Notes: a model not told the origin generated them from the sequence alone. 64,000 nt of DNA from Microvirga calopogonii (GCF_003347665.1 NZ_QDGA01000011.1:1-64000); one strand, 5' to 3'. Shown: positions 44,010 to 52,814, counted from the stretch's first letter. A program made the numbers and translations.

Positions 44010-45029
44010 CTACACGATCTTGAAGTCTGCGTAGGTCATCTTCAGCCCTATGGCGAGTTTGGCAAAGGCGATCTGTTCGGCTGCTCCCGTACCGTCTGGA
44101 TCGTAGTAGAGAATGCCATGATCGCGATCGTAGATGACGCGATCCGTTGCATCGTGCGCAGCTTCACCCGTCCAGAACGCCGCCGAGTTCAGGCGCCCTG
44201 TCGGACCAGCTGCCGTGAAGACGCTGTTCTCGAGCCAAACGGTGTCGTCCTTGACCGAGAAGTCTCGGATCGTATCCACATTCGTGGATTCATTCAGGGC
44301 TGCATGGAAAACGAAGGCGTCCTTTCCGGATCCTCCGCGTAGGATATCGTTACCCGAGCTGCCATAGAGTTGATCATCACTGGCTCCGCCAGAAAGGTTG
44401 TCATCGCCTGAATTGCCATAGAGGACATCATTGCCGGCATCGCCGAAGATCGTGTCGTTCGCCTGTCCGGCCTTGATCCGGTCGTTCCCGACGCCGCCGT
44501 GGATCCGGTCGATGTGTGCGGTGCCCGAAAGGACGTCGTTCACGTTCATGTATTGGAGTTGGCCGTAGAGGGGAGCCTCCGACCTGCTGACACCAACCGG
44601 GAGGCTCTTAGCCCAATCGAGACCGGCCGTATAAAGAACCGATGCAATGACGGAGTTGCTGTTCAGGTCCCCTCCGGGGGATTGCTGAAAGATGTCCGCA
44701 CTGTAAGGAAGACCGGCCTTGTCGATATTGTTGGCGTGCTGAACCATCACCTTCCAAACATCGTTCGCATCCCTCGAGCCGAGGTCCAGCAGCGTTCGAT
44801 GCCGTTCCTGCGGCGTGTCGGACCCTCGCCTGTCAGGCGAAGAGGCGAGGTCGGCATCGGCTATCGTTCCAAGCTGGCCGAAGCCCTCGAGAGAACCCCT
44901 GATCACCTTCTCGGACAGGACGCGTCCCGTCGCATCCGTTTCCGTCTTGACCAGATAGAGATGAAAAAAGCCGCTGTTGATGTCATGGAACTCGAGAGGC
45001 TTGGCTTCGATAGCTATAACAGTCGGCAT
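44010..45029 (-). CDS. RTX-type calcium-binding repeat protein
   Basis: 339 residues from the ATG at 45029, which has an AGGAG site 7 bp upstream; the frame stays open to 45173 but without a ribosome-binding site. The N-terminal 180 residues (IEAKPLEFHDINSGFFHLYL, VWKVMVQHANNIDKAGLPYS) are not RTX and not recognised. Then about five GGxGxDxxx nonapeptides (HGGVGNDRIKAG, FGDAGNDVLYGN, SGDDNLSGGA, GSSGNDILRGG, GSGKDAFVF) form a calcium beta-roll. The C-terminus ends hydrophobic (LKMTYADFKIV), like type I secretion signals. Probably secreted; no HlyBD-type exporter nearby. Confidence 0.75.
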   Translation of the reverse strand: MPTVIAIEAKPLEFHDINSGFFHLYLVKTETDATGRVLSEKVIRGSLEGFGQLGTIADADLASSPDRRGSDTPQERHRTLLDLGSRDANDVWKVMVQHANNIDKAGLPYSADIFQQSPGGDLNSNSVIASVLYTAGLDWAKSLPVGVSRSEAPLYGQLQYMNVNDVLSGTAHIDRIHGGVGNDRIKAGQANDTIFGDAGNDVLYGNSGDDNLSGGASDDQLYGSSGNDILRGGSGKDAFVFHAALNESTNVDTIRDFSVKDDTVWLENSVFTAAGPTGRLNSAAFWTGEAAHDATDRVIYDRDHGILYYDPDGTGAAEQIAFAKLAIGLKMTYADFKIV

Positions 45030-45263
45030 AGGCGGCTCCTGGAACGCATCGCACGGCCCCGATATCTTCACGTCTTCATGTGTTCTTGCCCCATCAACTA
45101 TGCTGCATGCTTTGCTGTTCCATGGGGCGTCATCTTTCAAGGCAATCTCATGGCCATCGTTCACGAACGTCATGATCCGTAAGGATACGTGAATTGACCG
45201 ATGGCGCGGACAGGGGGAGACTGACGCGTGGCCGACAGCATTGGTTGCTCCCTCTGAAGAACT

Positions 45264-45287
45264 GAGGCCCTCTCGGGGGCCTCTTTT
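45264..45287. terminator. Hairpin between RTX gene and next gene
   Basis: GAGGCCC / GGGCCTC stem with a 6-nt loop and TTTTA on the plus side. It lies 23 bp beyond the stop of the minus-strand gene at 45310. Confidence 0.45.
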
Positions 45288-45309
45288 ATGGGCGCTTTTC
45301 AGAAGGCTC

Positions 45310-45573
45310 TCAGGCCCGGAGACTCTCCAGAAGCTTTTGATAAGGCTCCCGCCGTTCGCGATATTTCAGGAGCAATTGCGCCCCGATATATCGCTTCTGC
45401 TCGGCATCGATGTTACTGTGATTGAGATGCAGGACATCCTCGCCGTATTGGAAGTCGATGTTGGTGAGCGTCCGTGCCACCCAAAGAATTTTCAGGTCCT
45501 TGTCGGTGATCATGCCCTTGGGCGCATTCCGCCCGGGGTGATGATCCGTCAGACCCATCTTGTTGACCGGCAT
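45310..45573 (-). CDS. Small hypothetical protein
   Basis: 87 residues from MPVNKMGLTDHHPGRNAPKG, preceded by a strong GGAGGGG ribosome-binding site. LKILWVARTLTNIDFQYGED and AEQKRYIGAQLLLKYRERRE suggest a compact helical soluble protein. Function unknown; no homologue recognised. Confidence 0.6.
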   Translation of the reverse strand: MPVNKMGLTDHHPGRNAPKGMITDKDLKILWVARTLTNIDFQYGEDVLHLNHSNIDAEQKRYIGAQLLLKYRERREPYQKLLESLRA

Positions 45574-46024
45574 GTGTCCCCCCTCCAGCCTTCGGACTCC
45601 GTGAGGAATAATATCGTTTCGGGATGTTCGCCGGCAACGCATGCAATCTAAGCTTGCGGAGTAAAAACCCGGCTCCAAGTCGGTAATCCGGAGGGACAGA
45701 GCCGGTGGATTTTACGAAGTCCGCTCGATCCAGCAAAGCCCGGGCCGGCCATCGCTGCTCGTCCTCGTCATCTGGCGCTGACTCGTAGGGCCACGCCGGT
45801 GAATGCCGGGTCCACCTTTCCTTGAGGTGGCCCTACGGGTCCGCACGATGCGTTCGATCCTGGAAAAGCTTAACACAAGCTTTCTGCTTCAAAGCCATTA
45901 GGTGGTACGTAGTACTCCTTAGTGATTAGAGACGGGCACCTCTCTCTTGATCGGGCCGAGACTTTGAGTCCTGATAGGGACAGGAGGGCTAGGCCCGCTC
46001 CATTTTGTCCTAGGGGGGCAATCG
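45574..46024. other. Gene-free stretch with one inverted repeat
   Basis: 451 bp before the LuxR-type gene. A perfect 10-bp inverted repeat GTAGGGCCAC / GTGGCCCTAC (45785-45836) encloses a smaller GCCGGTGAATGCCGG structure, and CCGCACGATGCG nearby is a fragment of the family seen at 6.2 and 23.8 kb. Nothing else found; the promoter of the downstream gene should lie in 45900-46010. Confidence 0.45.
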
Positions 46025-46777
46025 ATGATCAAGGATCATTTGGAAGATGCCGCAGCGCAGGATGCGCCTGCAGGCGGCGGCGTGGACGATTCCGCGCAGC
46101 GCGTTGCAACGAAGTTGCTTTGCGGGAACGTTCTACTGCAGGCCGGGCTCTCACAGCTTCTTTCGGGCACCTGCTTCGACCTGGCAGGATCGGCATCGAA
46201 CGAACCCGACCTCTGCATCGTCGATGCCACGGGTCATTTCCAGCAGACGCTCGAACTCATCCGTGATGCAAAGGCGCAGCATCCTGCGGCGCGGGTGGTG
46301 GCGATCTCCCACGAGTTCGACGTTCAGGCCGTGCAATCCGCCGTCGCGGCCGGGGTCGACAGTTTCTGCCTTGCCACGAGCGCGCACCAGGTTCTGATCA
46401 GGACGTTCGAGCTGACGATGCTGGGCGAGAGGATCCTGCCTGCTTCGCTCATGCGCCAGATTCTCGCCCAGGAACTCTCGTCCGCCGGTGCGGGTGAGGT
46501 CATTCCGTTGGCCGATCACCGGACGCCGGATCCGAAGGTTTCGAAGCTCTCGCCGCGGGAAACCGTGATCCTGCAGTCCCTGATGGGCGGCGACCCGAAC
46601 AAGGTCATCGCGCGCAAGCTCGACATCACCGAGGCGACGATCAAGGTCCACGTCAAGGCGATCCTGCGCAAGATCGGCGTCGCGAACCGCACCCAGGCCG
46701 CCATGTGGGCAACGGGAAATCTCCGCGATGTCGGTCCGACGGCCGGCAATTTCCAAGAACTGCGGCGCATGAGCTGA
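46025..46777 (+). CDS. LuxR/NarL-type transcription regulator with degenerate receiver
   Basis: 250 residues. The N-terminal half follows a receiver layout (LLCGNVLLQAGLSQLL, DLCIVDATGHFQQTLELIRD, ARVVAISHEFDVQAVQSAVA) but the usual pair of acidic residues near the start is replaced by Leu-Cys-Gly, and no normal switch Lys is clear, so phosphorylation is doubtful. The C-terminal HTH is intact: KLSPRETVILQSLMGGDPNK then VIARKLDITEATIKVHVKAI LRKIGVANRTQAA. Probably binds DNA as a dimer without classic phospho-control. Targets unknown. Confidence 0.85.
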   Translation: MIKDHLEDAAAQDAPAGGGVDDSAQRVATKLLCGNVLLQAGLSQLLSGTCFDLAGSASNEPDLCIVDATGHFQQTLELIRDAKAQHPAARVVAISHEFDVQAVQSAVAAGVDSFCLATSAHQVLIRTFELTMLGERILPASLMRQILAQELSSAGAGEVIPLADHRTPDPKVSKLSPRETVILQSLMGGDPNKVIARKLDITEATIKVHVKAILRKIGVANRTQAAMWATGNLRDVGPTAGNFQELRRMS

Positions 46778-46790
46778 AACACGGGAAGTC

Positions 46791-46928
46791 TCATGCCGCC
46801 ATCGCGAGCAACGAGAGGACCGTTGCCCCGACGTTGATGCCCATGACGACAAGAAGCAGCGCGACCGATATGGGAAAGGGCCGCATGGCCGGTTCGTGTT
46901 CCGTCCGGTGATGGTTCGTCGCGTTCAT
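46791..46928 (-). CDS. 45-residue single-pass membrane protein
   Basis: ATG at 46928 to TGA at 46791 encodes MNATNHHRTEHEPAMRPFPI, SVALLLVVMGINVGATVLSL and LAMAA. A histidine-rich polar head precedes one membrane helix. GAAAGGAAAGC is the ribosome-binding site. Convergent with the LuxR-type gene. Layout similar to the 49-residue protein at 40942-41091. Confidence 0.5.
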   Translation of the reverse strand: MNATNHHRTEHEPAMRPFPISVALLLVVMGINVGATVLSLLAMAA

Positions 46929-47000
46929 GATGCTTTCCTTTCGGCTTTGTTCGATGGCCGGCAGGATGACGTGCTTCGGGAGAGGGCGCTGTGAAGCGCC

Positions 47001-47843
47001 TCACATGCCGCCACTCGTTGCTTCCCGGTCTTTCTGAAGAAACCGCGCGATCACCTTCGCTACGTCCCGCGCCCGTTCGACCGGGAGCATGTGCGTCTCG
47101 TTCCTGAAGATCTGCAGCTGCGCGGACGGAATGAGCCGGGCCGTCTCTTCGAGAGCGGCCACGTCGAAGAACGGGTCGCGTGTCGCGCCGACGATCAGGG
47201 CCGGCGCCGCAATGCGGGCGAGCCAGGACGGATCGCGGCCGAATTCCTCGCCCGCAACCGCGTTGAGTCCGCGCACGATGGTCACGGGATCGTTCATCGT
47301 CTCGTGCAGCCGCTTGCCCTCCTGTCTGAAGCGCAAACGGATGAGCCAGTTGAGCCACGGACGGCGGAAGACCAGACCGAACTCGTCGAGAAATCCTTCG
47401 AAGTCGCCAGCCCAGGCGCAGGCGATCTGCCGGTCGATGCTGCGGCGTCCCTCTGGCGAGAACCGGTGCGCGCTGACCATCAGGATCAATGCCTTCACGA
47501 GATCGGGATGATGGGCTGCGAGACGCCCGGCGACGAAGCCGCCGAAGGAGATGCCCATCACGGTGGCCGGGCCGATGTCGTTCCGCAGGATCCGCGCGAC
47601 GTCGTCGACGATCGTCTCGACGGTGTAATCGGCGGGCGGCGACGGCTCGTAGCCCAGGATGTAAACGGGTCGGCCGGGCGGCAGGAGGCGGGCGATGCGC
47701 CTGGCATCCCTCAGCGCCCGTGCCGGGGTCGGGCGCCTGACGAAAGCCTGCCCGCCGTTGAGCACGACGATAGGATTGGGGCCTGAACCCGATTTCACAT
47801 AGGGAATCTTGTTCAGGAAGAAGCCCGATTGAAAGTCCTTCAT
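47001..47843 (-). CDS. Alpha/beta fold hydrolase
   Basis: 280 residues from MKDFQSGFFLNKIPYVKSGS at 47843. PIVVLNGGQAFV (oxyanion side), the nucleophile elbow VMGISFGGFVAG (Ser in G-I-S-F-G), the acid in VGATRDPFFD and the His in NETHMLPVERA form a plausible triad. Cytoplasmic by lack of signal. Substrate unknown; similar proteins are annotated as hydrolases or acyltransferases. Confidence 0.82.
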   Translation of the reverse strand: MKDFQSGFFLNKIPYVKSGSGPNPIVVLNGGQAFVRRPTPARALRDARRIARLLPPGRPVYILGYEPSPPADYTVETIVDDVARILRNDIGPATVMGISFGGFVAGRLAAHHPDLVKALILMVSAHRFSPEGRRSIDRQIACAWAGDFEGFLDEFGLVFRRPWLNWLIRLRFRQEGKRLHETMNDPVTIVRGLNAVAGEEFGRDPSWLARIAAPALIVGATRDPFFDVAALEETARLIPSAQLQIFRNETHMLPVERARDVAKVIARFLQKDREATSGGM

Positions 47844-48291
47844 GGTGGATACGCGAGGTCGGAAGCAGCCGCTCCGGGAGCGTTCGATTGTCTGCAGGGA
47901 ACGGCCGCAAAGGGGATGAACATCTGCCTCGAATGCCGTTTCCCATCGGGCGAACGGCAAAGCGCGCCAGTCGTGTGCTGGAGCGGGTGCGCAAGGCAGG
48001 AATGGAGCCGACGGACACTGGAAGAGTGGCGGCGGCTGGCGGCCGGGACGATGTTCCTAATCAGCCTTGGACGTTACGTCAACCGCCGAGCTTGATTTGA
48101 TAGTGAGGCCTAGGGATCTCGCCAATCTTAAGGGCATGCCTGAGATGAGAGCATAGATCCTCCCACGTCATCACCGGCCTTGTGCCGGTGATCTCGATAT
48201 TGTCGATCGCACCGCTCTTCTGAATTGGGATGGCCGGCACAAGGCCGGCCATGACGGAGAGGATGGCGCTTTACGAGCCGTCCCCTCGACA
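47844..48291. other. Gap with repeat, no convincing gene
   Basis: 448 bp between the hydrolase and the EAL gene, both on the minus strand. The left 280 bp are open in some plus-strand frames without family features. The rest holds the palindromic repeat listed next. Confidence 0.4.
48166..48256. repeat. Palindromic repeat with CGTCATCACCGGC / GGCCGGCCATGACG ends
   Basis: CGTCATCACCGGCCTTGTGC opens and GGCCGGCACAAGGCCGGCC with ATGACG closes the dyad. Close relative of 22313-22402 with a different inner loop. Confidence 0.65.
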
Positions 48292-49047
48292 TCAGGATCT
48301 GAGCGAAACGGCCGGAAGATCCTCGATGGCCGGCCGGGCGAAGAGGAAGCCCTGGAACAGGCTGATGCCGGCGTCCCGCAGGGTGGCGAGCTCCGCTTCC
48401 GTCTCGATGCCCTCGGCGATGATCGCGATGTCGAGGGCGCGGGCCATCACCAGGATGCCGGCGATGATGGCCTGACGTGCGGACGAGTCCGTGATGCCGC
48501 GGACGATTTCCATGTCGATCTTGATCAGATCGGTCTGGAAGTTGGCGAGGAGGTTCAGCCCCGCATGGCCTGCGCCGAAATCGTCGATGGCCGTGATGAA
48601 CCCGAGGCGCTTGTACTCCGCGATGATCCGGGCGACGTGCTTCGTGTCCGTCATCCGCTCGTTTTCCGTGAACTCGAACATGATCCGCCGGGTGTCGAAG
48701 CCCACGCGACGAGCGCTCTCGAGGGACGTTCTGATGCAGGCCGAGGGCTCATAGACCGCATTTGGCATGAAGTTGATGGAAAGCCTCGTCTCCTCGGTTC
48801 TCGGGAACAGGCGTCCTGCCAGCTCGATGGCCTTCACCCGGCAGGCCTGGTCGAACTTGTACTGCCGGGCTTCATCGATCTGGCTCAGGATCTGCCATGC
48901 CGATTCTCCCTGCGTTCCCCTGACCAGCGCCTCGTAGCCCCAGACGATCTCCCGATCGAGATCCACGATCGGGTGGAAGGCCATGGTGAAATCGAAAGGG
49001 AGCGGTTCGCTGTTCCGGCATCCCTGGCAGCCCGATTTCATGTCCAC
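48292..49047 (-). CDS. EAL domain protein (cyclic-di-GMP phosphodiesterase)
   Basis: 251 residues, a single EAL domain. YEALVRG (EAL motif), LSINFMPNAV, MFEFTENERM, TAIDDFGAGHAGLNLL (the DDFGxG loop), DLIKIDMEIVRGI, IIAEGIETEAEL and LFQGFLFARP are all present, so metal-binding and the catalytic Lys look intact and c-di-GMP hydrolysis is likely. The N-terminus has a short Cys motif (CQGCRNSE) like those of BLUF/EAL-type small proteins. No sensor domain, so it may be regulated by binding partners. Confidence 0.88.
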   Translation of the reverse strand: MDMKSGCQGCRNSEPLPFDFTMAFHPIVDLDREIVWGYEALVRGTQGESAWQILSQIDEARQYKFDQACRVKAIELAGRLFPRTEETRLSINFMPNAVYEPSACIRTSLESARRVGFDTRRIMFEFTENERMTDTKHVARIIAEYKRLGFITAIDDFGAGHAGLNLLANFQTDLIKIDMEIVRGITDSSARQAIIAGILVMARALDIAIIAEGIETEAELATLRDAGISLFQGFLFARPAIEDLPAVSLRS

Positions 49048-49275
49048 TGGCGTTTCCGATCCGATGATGGGGGAATTTCACAAAGCCATACGGGGAAAGA
49101 TCTTGCGATTGCCCTAACGTGAGGAAAGGCACATCCGGGCCATGGGGATTCGGGCAATCTCGCAGGCTGCCGCAGTTCTCAACCCCGCGCCGGCAGAGCA
49201 CAACGCGAAGCCAGTCCACTTCCAGGGGAGGGCTGACGGTTCATCGTTGATGCAAGGAATGCGGGAGGTGCTGCC

Positions 49276-50235
49276 ATGACCAGTCGCCGATTTGCCTTTC
49301 CACCCTCCGACGATGCGATCTTTCTGACCGACGGGGGGCTCGAGACCACGCTCGTCTTTCTCGAAGGCCTCGATCTTCCCTGCTTCGCGGCCTTTCCGCT
49401 TCTGCGAAGCGAGGAGGGGCGGGCGCGGCTGGAACGATATTTCGAGCCATACATCCGCACCGCCGTGGAGCGGGATGTCGGGTTCATCCTGGATACGCCC
49501 ACATGGCGGGCCAATACCGATTGGGCCGCGAAGCTGAATGTCTCGCCTGCCGAACTGGCGAACGTGAATGAGGAGGCCGTGCGCTGGGCTGCCTCACTGC
49601 GAGACAGGCTCTCAGACACCAGGGAGCGCGTCCTGATCAATGGCGCCATCGGCCCGCGCGGGGACGGCTACAGAGTCGATACGCAGATGACGTCGGAAGA
49701 GGCGCAGGCCTATCATGCGCCGCAGGTGGAAGCCTTTCGCGAGGGTGGAGCGGACATGGTGAGCGCCGTCACCATGAACTATGCGGAGGAGGCCATCGGC
49801 ATCGCGCGCGCGGCGGAGGCGCTCGGCATGCCGGTGGTGATTTCGTTCACGGTCGAAACGGATGGCAGGCTCGCCTCCGGCGAGACGCTCCGATCCGCCA
49901 TCGAAAGAACGGATCGCGAGACCGGTCATGTTCCGGCTTATTACATGATCAACTGCGCACACCCGACCCATTTCGACGGCATCCTGTCCGGGAATGACGA
50001 ATGGATCCGGCGCATTCGAGGGCTGCGCGCCAATGCCTCGGCCAAAAGCCACGCGGAGCTTGATGAATCCACCGAGCTCGACCCGGGCGACCCTGTCGAT
50101 CTCGGGCGGCGTTACCGGGCGCTGCGCCAGCGCATGACGCAGCTTTCCGTGCTCGGGGGATGCTGCGGCACCGACCATCGCCACATCGCGGCGATCTGCG
50201 AGGCCTGCATTCCATCGTCAGGCCGAGCGGCGTGA
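49276..50235 (+). CDS. Homocysteine S-methyltransferase family protein
   Basis: 319 residues. TIM-barrel with the zinc-thiolate site: INCAHPTHF (first Cys) and LGGCCGTDHRHIAAI (two adjacent Cys). FLTDGGLETTLVFLEG at the start and INGAIGPRGDGY are family landmarks. Methylates homocysteine from a methyl donor such as S-methylmethionine or a betaine; the donor is not predictable. The 3' end overlaps the convergent DUF1622 gene by 18 bp. Confidence 0.87.
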   Translation: MTSRRFAFPPSDDAIFLTDGGLETTLVFLEGLDLPCFAAFPLLRSEEGRARLERYFEPYIRTAVERDVGFILDTPTWRANTDWAAKLNVSPAELANVNEEAVRWAASLRDRLSDTRERVLINGAIGPRGDGYRVDTQMTSEEAQAYHAPQVEAFREGGADMVSAVTMNYAEEAIGIARAAEALGMPVVISFTVETDGRLASGETLRSAIERTDRETGHVPAYYMINCAHPTHFDGILSGNDEWIRRIRGLRANASAKSHAELDESTELDPGDPVDLGRRYRALRQRMTQLSVLGGCCGTDHRHIAAICEACIPSSGRAA

Positions 50236-50598
50236 GGATTCGATTTCGCCCCTGTGCCGATCCCAGGGCCAGCGGCCCTCGATCTCGACTTCGAGCGAGA
50301 AGCTGAGGAACGTCCGAATGAGGACGATGCCGCCGAGGATCAGAAGGCTCTGAATCGTCGGCTCGATGGCGACCGTGTTGATGATGTCGGCGGCGACGAG
50401 GAATTCGAGGCCGAGCAGAATGGCGCGGCCCACATTCGAGCGATACAGGGTGAACGCATCCGCTCCCGGACGGCCATGCAGAATCTGCCAGAGCGCGGCG
50501 ATGCTCGATCCGAGGATGCCGAGGACGATGATGGCGATCCCGCCGACCTCGATGGCGCGTGTCGTCAGTTTGAGCGCCGAGAAAAACCAATCGTCCAT
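50218..50598 (-). CDS. DUF1622 membrane protein
   Basis: 126 residues, about three membrane helices (19-41, 58-78, 83-101). IEVGGIAIIVLGILGSSIAA, NVGRAILLGLEFLVAADIIN and ILGGIVLIRTFLSFSLEVEI match DUF1622. Inner membrane, function unknown. Overlaps the 3' end of the convergent methyltransferase gene. Confidence 0.88.
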   Translation of the reverse strand: MDDWFFSALKLTTRAIEVGGIAIIVLGILGSSIAALWQILHGRPGADAFTLYRSNVGRAILLGLEFLVAADIINTVAIEPTIQSLLILGGIVLIRTFLSFSLEVEIEGRWPWDRHRGEIESSRRSA

Positions 50599-50710
50599 GA
50601 GCGTTCCTTCCGCCTCATGGACATAGATTCATAGGACACCTTGGCAATGTAGCCAGAGAGGGTGATTTGGGGAAAAGAGCGGCTTCTGGCGTGGATGCCT
50701 CGAGCGCGCT

Positions 50711-50853
50711 GCTGTCATTCCGGGGCGAGCGCTAGCGAGAGCCCGGAAACCATAAACACGACGTCTCAAGACATCACGATTACCGTGACGCGTCTTCCTG
50801 AAACGTCGGCGGCTATGGGTTCCGGGTTCCGCTGCGCGGCCCCGGAATGACAG
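50711..50853. repeat. Palindromic repeat (GTCATTCCGGGGCG...CCCCGGAATGAC)
   Basis: 143-bp dyad. GCTGTCATTCCGGGGCG and GAGCCCGGAAACCATA at the left mirror TATGGGTTCCGGGTTCCGC and CCCCGGAATGACAG at the right. A second copy is at 52928-53076. The rest of the 339-bp gap 50599-50937 holds no gene. Confidence 0.78.
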
Positions 50854-50937
50854 TGGAGCAAAGCAGGTGGCGTTGCGCACCTCCTCAGGATCAGGACTCA
50901 AATGTGTGCCAGTTGACCGGGCATACTTGCGATCGGA

Positions 50938-51147
50938 TCAGGTGAAACCCGGCTTGCTGGGAAGCCCCATGCGCTTGAACATCATCACGACCGGACACAT
51001 CCCGGTGAAGGATGCCTGCACCAGATGGGCGCCGAGGAGTCCAGTGAGCCAGAGCCAGTTGATGTTCACGGTAACGGCGAGCAGCACGGAGACGATGATG
51101 AGCCCCCCGACGGTCAGAAGGATCGCGCGTTCTACGGTCATGACCAT
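50938..51147 (-). CDS. DUF2892 family small membrane protein
   Basis: 69 residues with two membrane helices. MTVERAILLTVGGLIIVSVL then LAVTVNINWLWLTGLLGAHL, QASFTGMCPVVMMFKRMG: the TGxCPxxxxxxKxG end is diagnostic of DUF2892, the transmembrane part of YgaP-type rhodanese proteins and of stand-alone forms. Function unclear; often linked to sulfur metabolism. Confidence 0.85.
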   Translation of the reverse strand: MVMTVERAILLTVGGLIIVSVLLAVTVNINWLWLTGLLGAHLVQASFTGMCPVVMMFKRMGLPSKPGFT

Positions 51148-51200
51148 GCCTCCAGCAGAGACACGGCGATCTTACAACAAGCCTGACAGCGATAAAAGAA

Positions 51201-51227
51201 AAAGGGCCGGCTACTCGCCGGCCCTTT
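51201..51227. terminator. Bidirectional terminator after the L,D-transpeptidase gene
   Basis: Perfect 11-bp stem AAAGGGCCGGC / GCCGGCCCTTT with a 5-nt loop and T-runs on the minus strand, 20 bp past the transpeptidase stop. Confidence 0.88.
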
Positions 51228-51246
51228 TGATTGATCTCCGTCCTGC

Positions 51247-51978
51247 TCAATAAGCCGAGGACACCCGCGACTCATCCTCGACGTCGAAGAGGCGCTTTCC
51301 TTGCAGCACGACCACGGGCGAACCGACGGGCACGCGGCTGTAGAGATCGATGATGTCCTGATTGAACAGGCGGATGCAGCCGCTCGACACGGACTGGCCG
51401 ATGGACCAGGGCTCCGTCGTTCCATGGAGGCGGTACATGGTATCGACGCCATTGTTGTAGAGATACAGCGCGCGCGCGCCGAGGGGATTGTTCAATCCGC
51501 CTTCCATGCCGCCGGCCCAGCGGCCGTTGCGCTCCGGCTCGCGGCGGATCATGGCGGCGGTGGGCGTCCAGCGCGGCCACATGGCCTTGCGGCCGATCCG
51601 GGCGCGGCCGCTCCAGGCGAGCCCTTCCTTGCCGACGCCGATGCCATAACGGATGGCGCGGCCACCCTCGCGCACGAGGTAGAGATGGCGGGCTTCCGTA
51701 TCGACCACGATGGTGCCGGGCTCCTCGCGCCCGTAATAGGCGACCTCGCGGCGCAGGAAGCGCGGATCGACTTCGGAAATGTCGGTGGCGGGCAGGGGAT
51801 GCGGCTCGTCCGGGCGCGGTCCGTACATGGCCGCATAGGCGGGATCGATGCGGCGGACGGCTTGCTGCGTGGGGCCTTGTGTCGAGACACAGGCCGCCAG
51901 GGCCATGGGAAGAAGAACCGCAAGGAAGCGGGGCGCGTTGTTCAAGAGTGACGGGCGCGAAGCCAGGGCAGCAAACAT
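51247..51978 (-). CDS. L,D-transpeptidase (YkuD domain), lipoprotein
   Basis: 243 residues from MFAALASRPSLLNNAPRFLA at 51978. The leader ends in a lipobox LAAC (about 29-32), so it is likely a periplasmic lipoprotein. YkuD domain: GTIVVDTEARHLYLVREGGR, IRYGIGVGKEGLAWSG, and the active site YRLHGTTEPWSIGQ with SVSSGCIRLFNQDIIDLY (His and catalytic Cys). Crosslinks peptidoglycan stems (3-3) or attaches proteins to peptidoglycan. Divergent from the phosphatase gene. Confidence 0.92.
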   Translation of the reverse strand: MFAALASRPSLLNNAPRFLAVLLPMALAACVSTQGPTQQAVRRIDPAYAAMYGPRPDEPHPLPATDISEVDPRFLRREVAYYGREEPGTIVVDTEARHLYLVREGGRAIRYGIGVGKEGLAWSGRARIGRKAMWPRWTPTAAMIRREPERNGRWAGGMEGGLNNPLGARALYLYNNGVDTMYRLHGTTEPWSIGQSVSSGCIRLFNQDIIDLYSRVPVGSPVVVLQGKRLFDVEDESRVSSAY

Positions 51979-52235
51979 CAGTGGGGTGACCTGCAGTTTC
52001 TGTTTTTGGTGTGATCTGCCGAGGCTCAGGCGCGCCGGCAATACTCATGAAGAGACATAGCCTTGGCGGTGACGACAAGGTGGATCTTGCATGGCGGAAA
52101 TGTGGCAAAGCCCGGGTGTGGTTTGCAAGACACAGTATCTTGAATGCCTCGATCCATTCGGCAGTCCGCGAGTTAACACTTTTGACAGGTTCGTTAAGTT
52201 CTCTGTCTCACCCGAAGTGTCGAACGAGCGATTTC

Positions 52236-52814
52236 ATGCAGCGGATACCCATACGGATGTTCACGATCTGTGGCATTTCCGAATTGCCGGACCAGCGCGA
52301 CAGGTCCGTGACCCATGTTCTCTCGATCCTCGATCCGGACCACCCCGACCCGGAGGCATTCGGGGCTTACGATCCGCACCACAGGACCATCCTGCGCTTC
52401 CACGACATCATCCATCCGATCCCAGGGATGATCCTTCCCACGCCGCAGGACGTGGAATCCATTCTCCGTTTCGGAGAGGACGTGATGGAGGAGGGGGATG
52501 AGCGCACCGAGGGACACCTGCTCGTCCATTGTCATATGGGCGTCTCGCGCTCGACCGCCGCGATGCTGACCCTCATGGCCCAGTCCAATCCGGACGAGAG
52601 CGAGGATGCATTGTTCGAGCGGTTGGCGGAGATCCGGCCGCAGGCATGGCCGAACTCTCTCATGGTCGATTTCGCGGACGGCCTCCTGTCGCGCAACGGA
52701 CGGCTCACGGATGCGCTGCGCCGGCACTACGGCCGCCAGATCCGGCGGATGCCGAATTACGTGCAGGTGATGCATGATCTCGGGCGCAGCCGCGAGGTCG
52801 AGATGGCGGCTTGA
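52236..52814 (+). CDS. Protein tyrosine/dual-specificity phosphatase-like protein
   Basis: 192 residues from the ATG at 52236 (MQRIPIRMFTICGISELPDQ). The P-loop LLVHCHMGVSRSTAAM contains the C-x5-R-S-T signature with catalytic Cys99 and Arg105. ILRFHDIIHPIPG upstream carries a candidate general-acid Asp. Alphaproteobacterial relatives are annotated as protein tyrosine phosphatases; substrate unknown. Soluble. Confidence 0.82.
   Translation: MQRIPIRMFTICGISELPDQRDRSVTHVLSILDPDHPDPEAFGAYDPHHRTILRFHDIIHPIPGMILPTPQDVESILRFGEDVMEEGDERTEGHLLVHCHMGVSRSTAAMLTLMAQSNPDESEDALFERLAEIRPQAWPNSLMVDFADGLLSRNGRLTDALRRHYGRQIRRMPNYVQVMHDLGRSREVEMAA

Noticed and set aside
45030-45173. N-terminal extension of the RTX protein
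   Set aside because: The frame is open, but the internal ATG at 45029 has an AGGAG site and the extension has none.
47829-48095. Plus-strand ORF of 88 codons upstream of the hydrolase
   Set aside because: Its first part is antisense to the hydrolase start and the rest has no leader, ribosome-binding site or recognised pattern.
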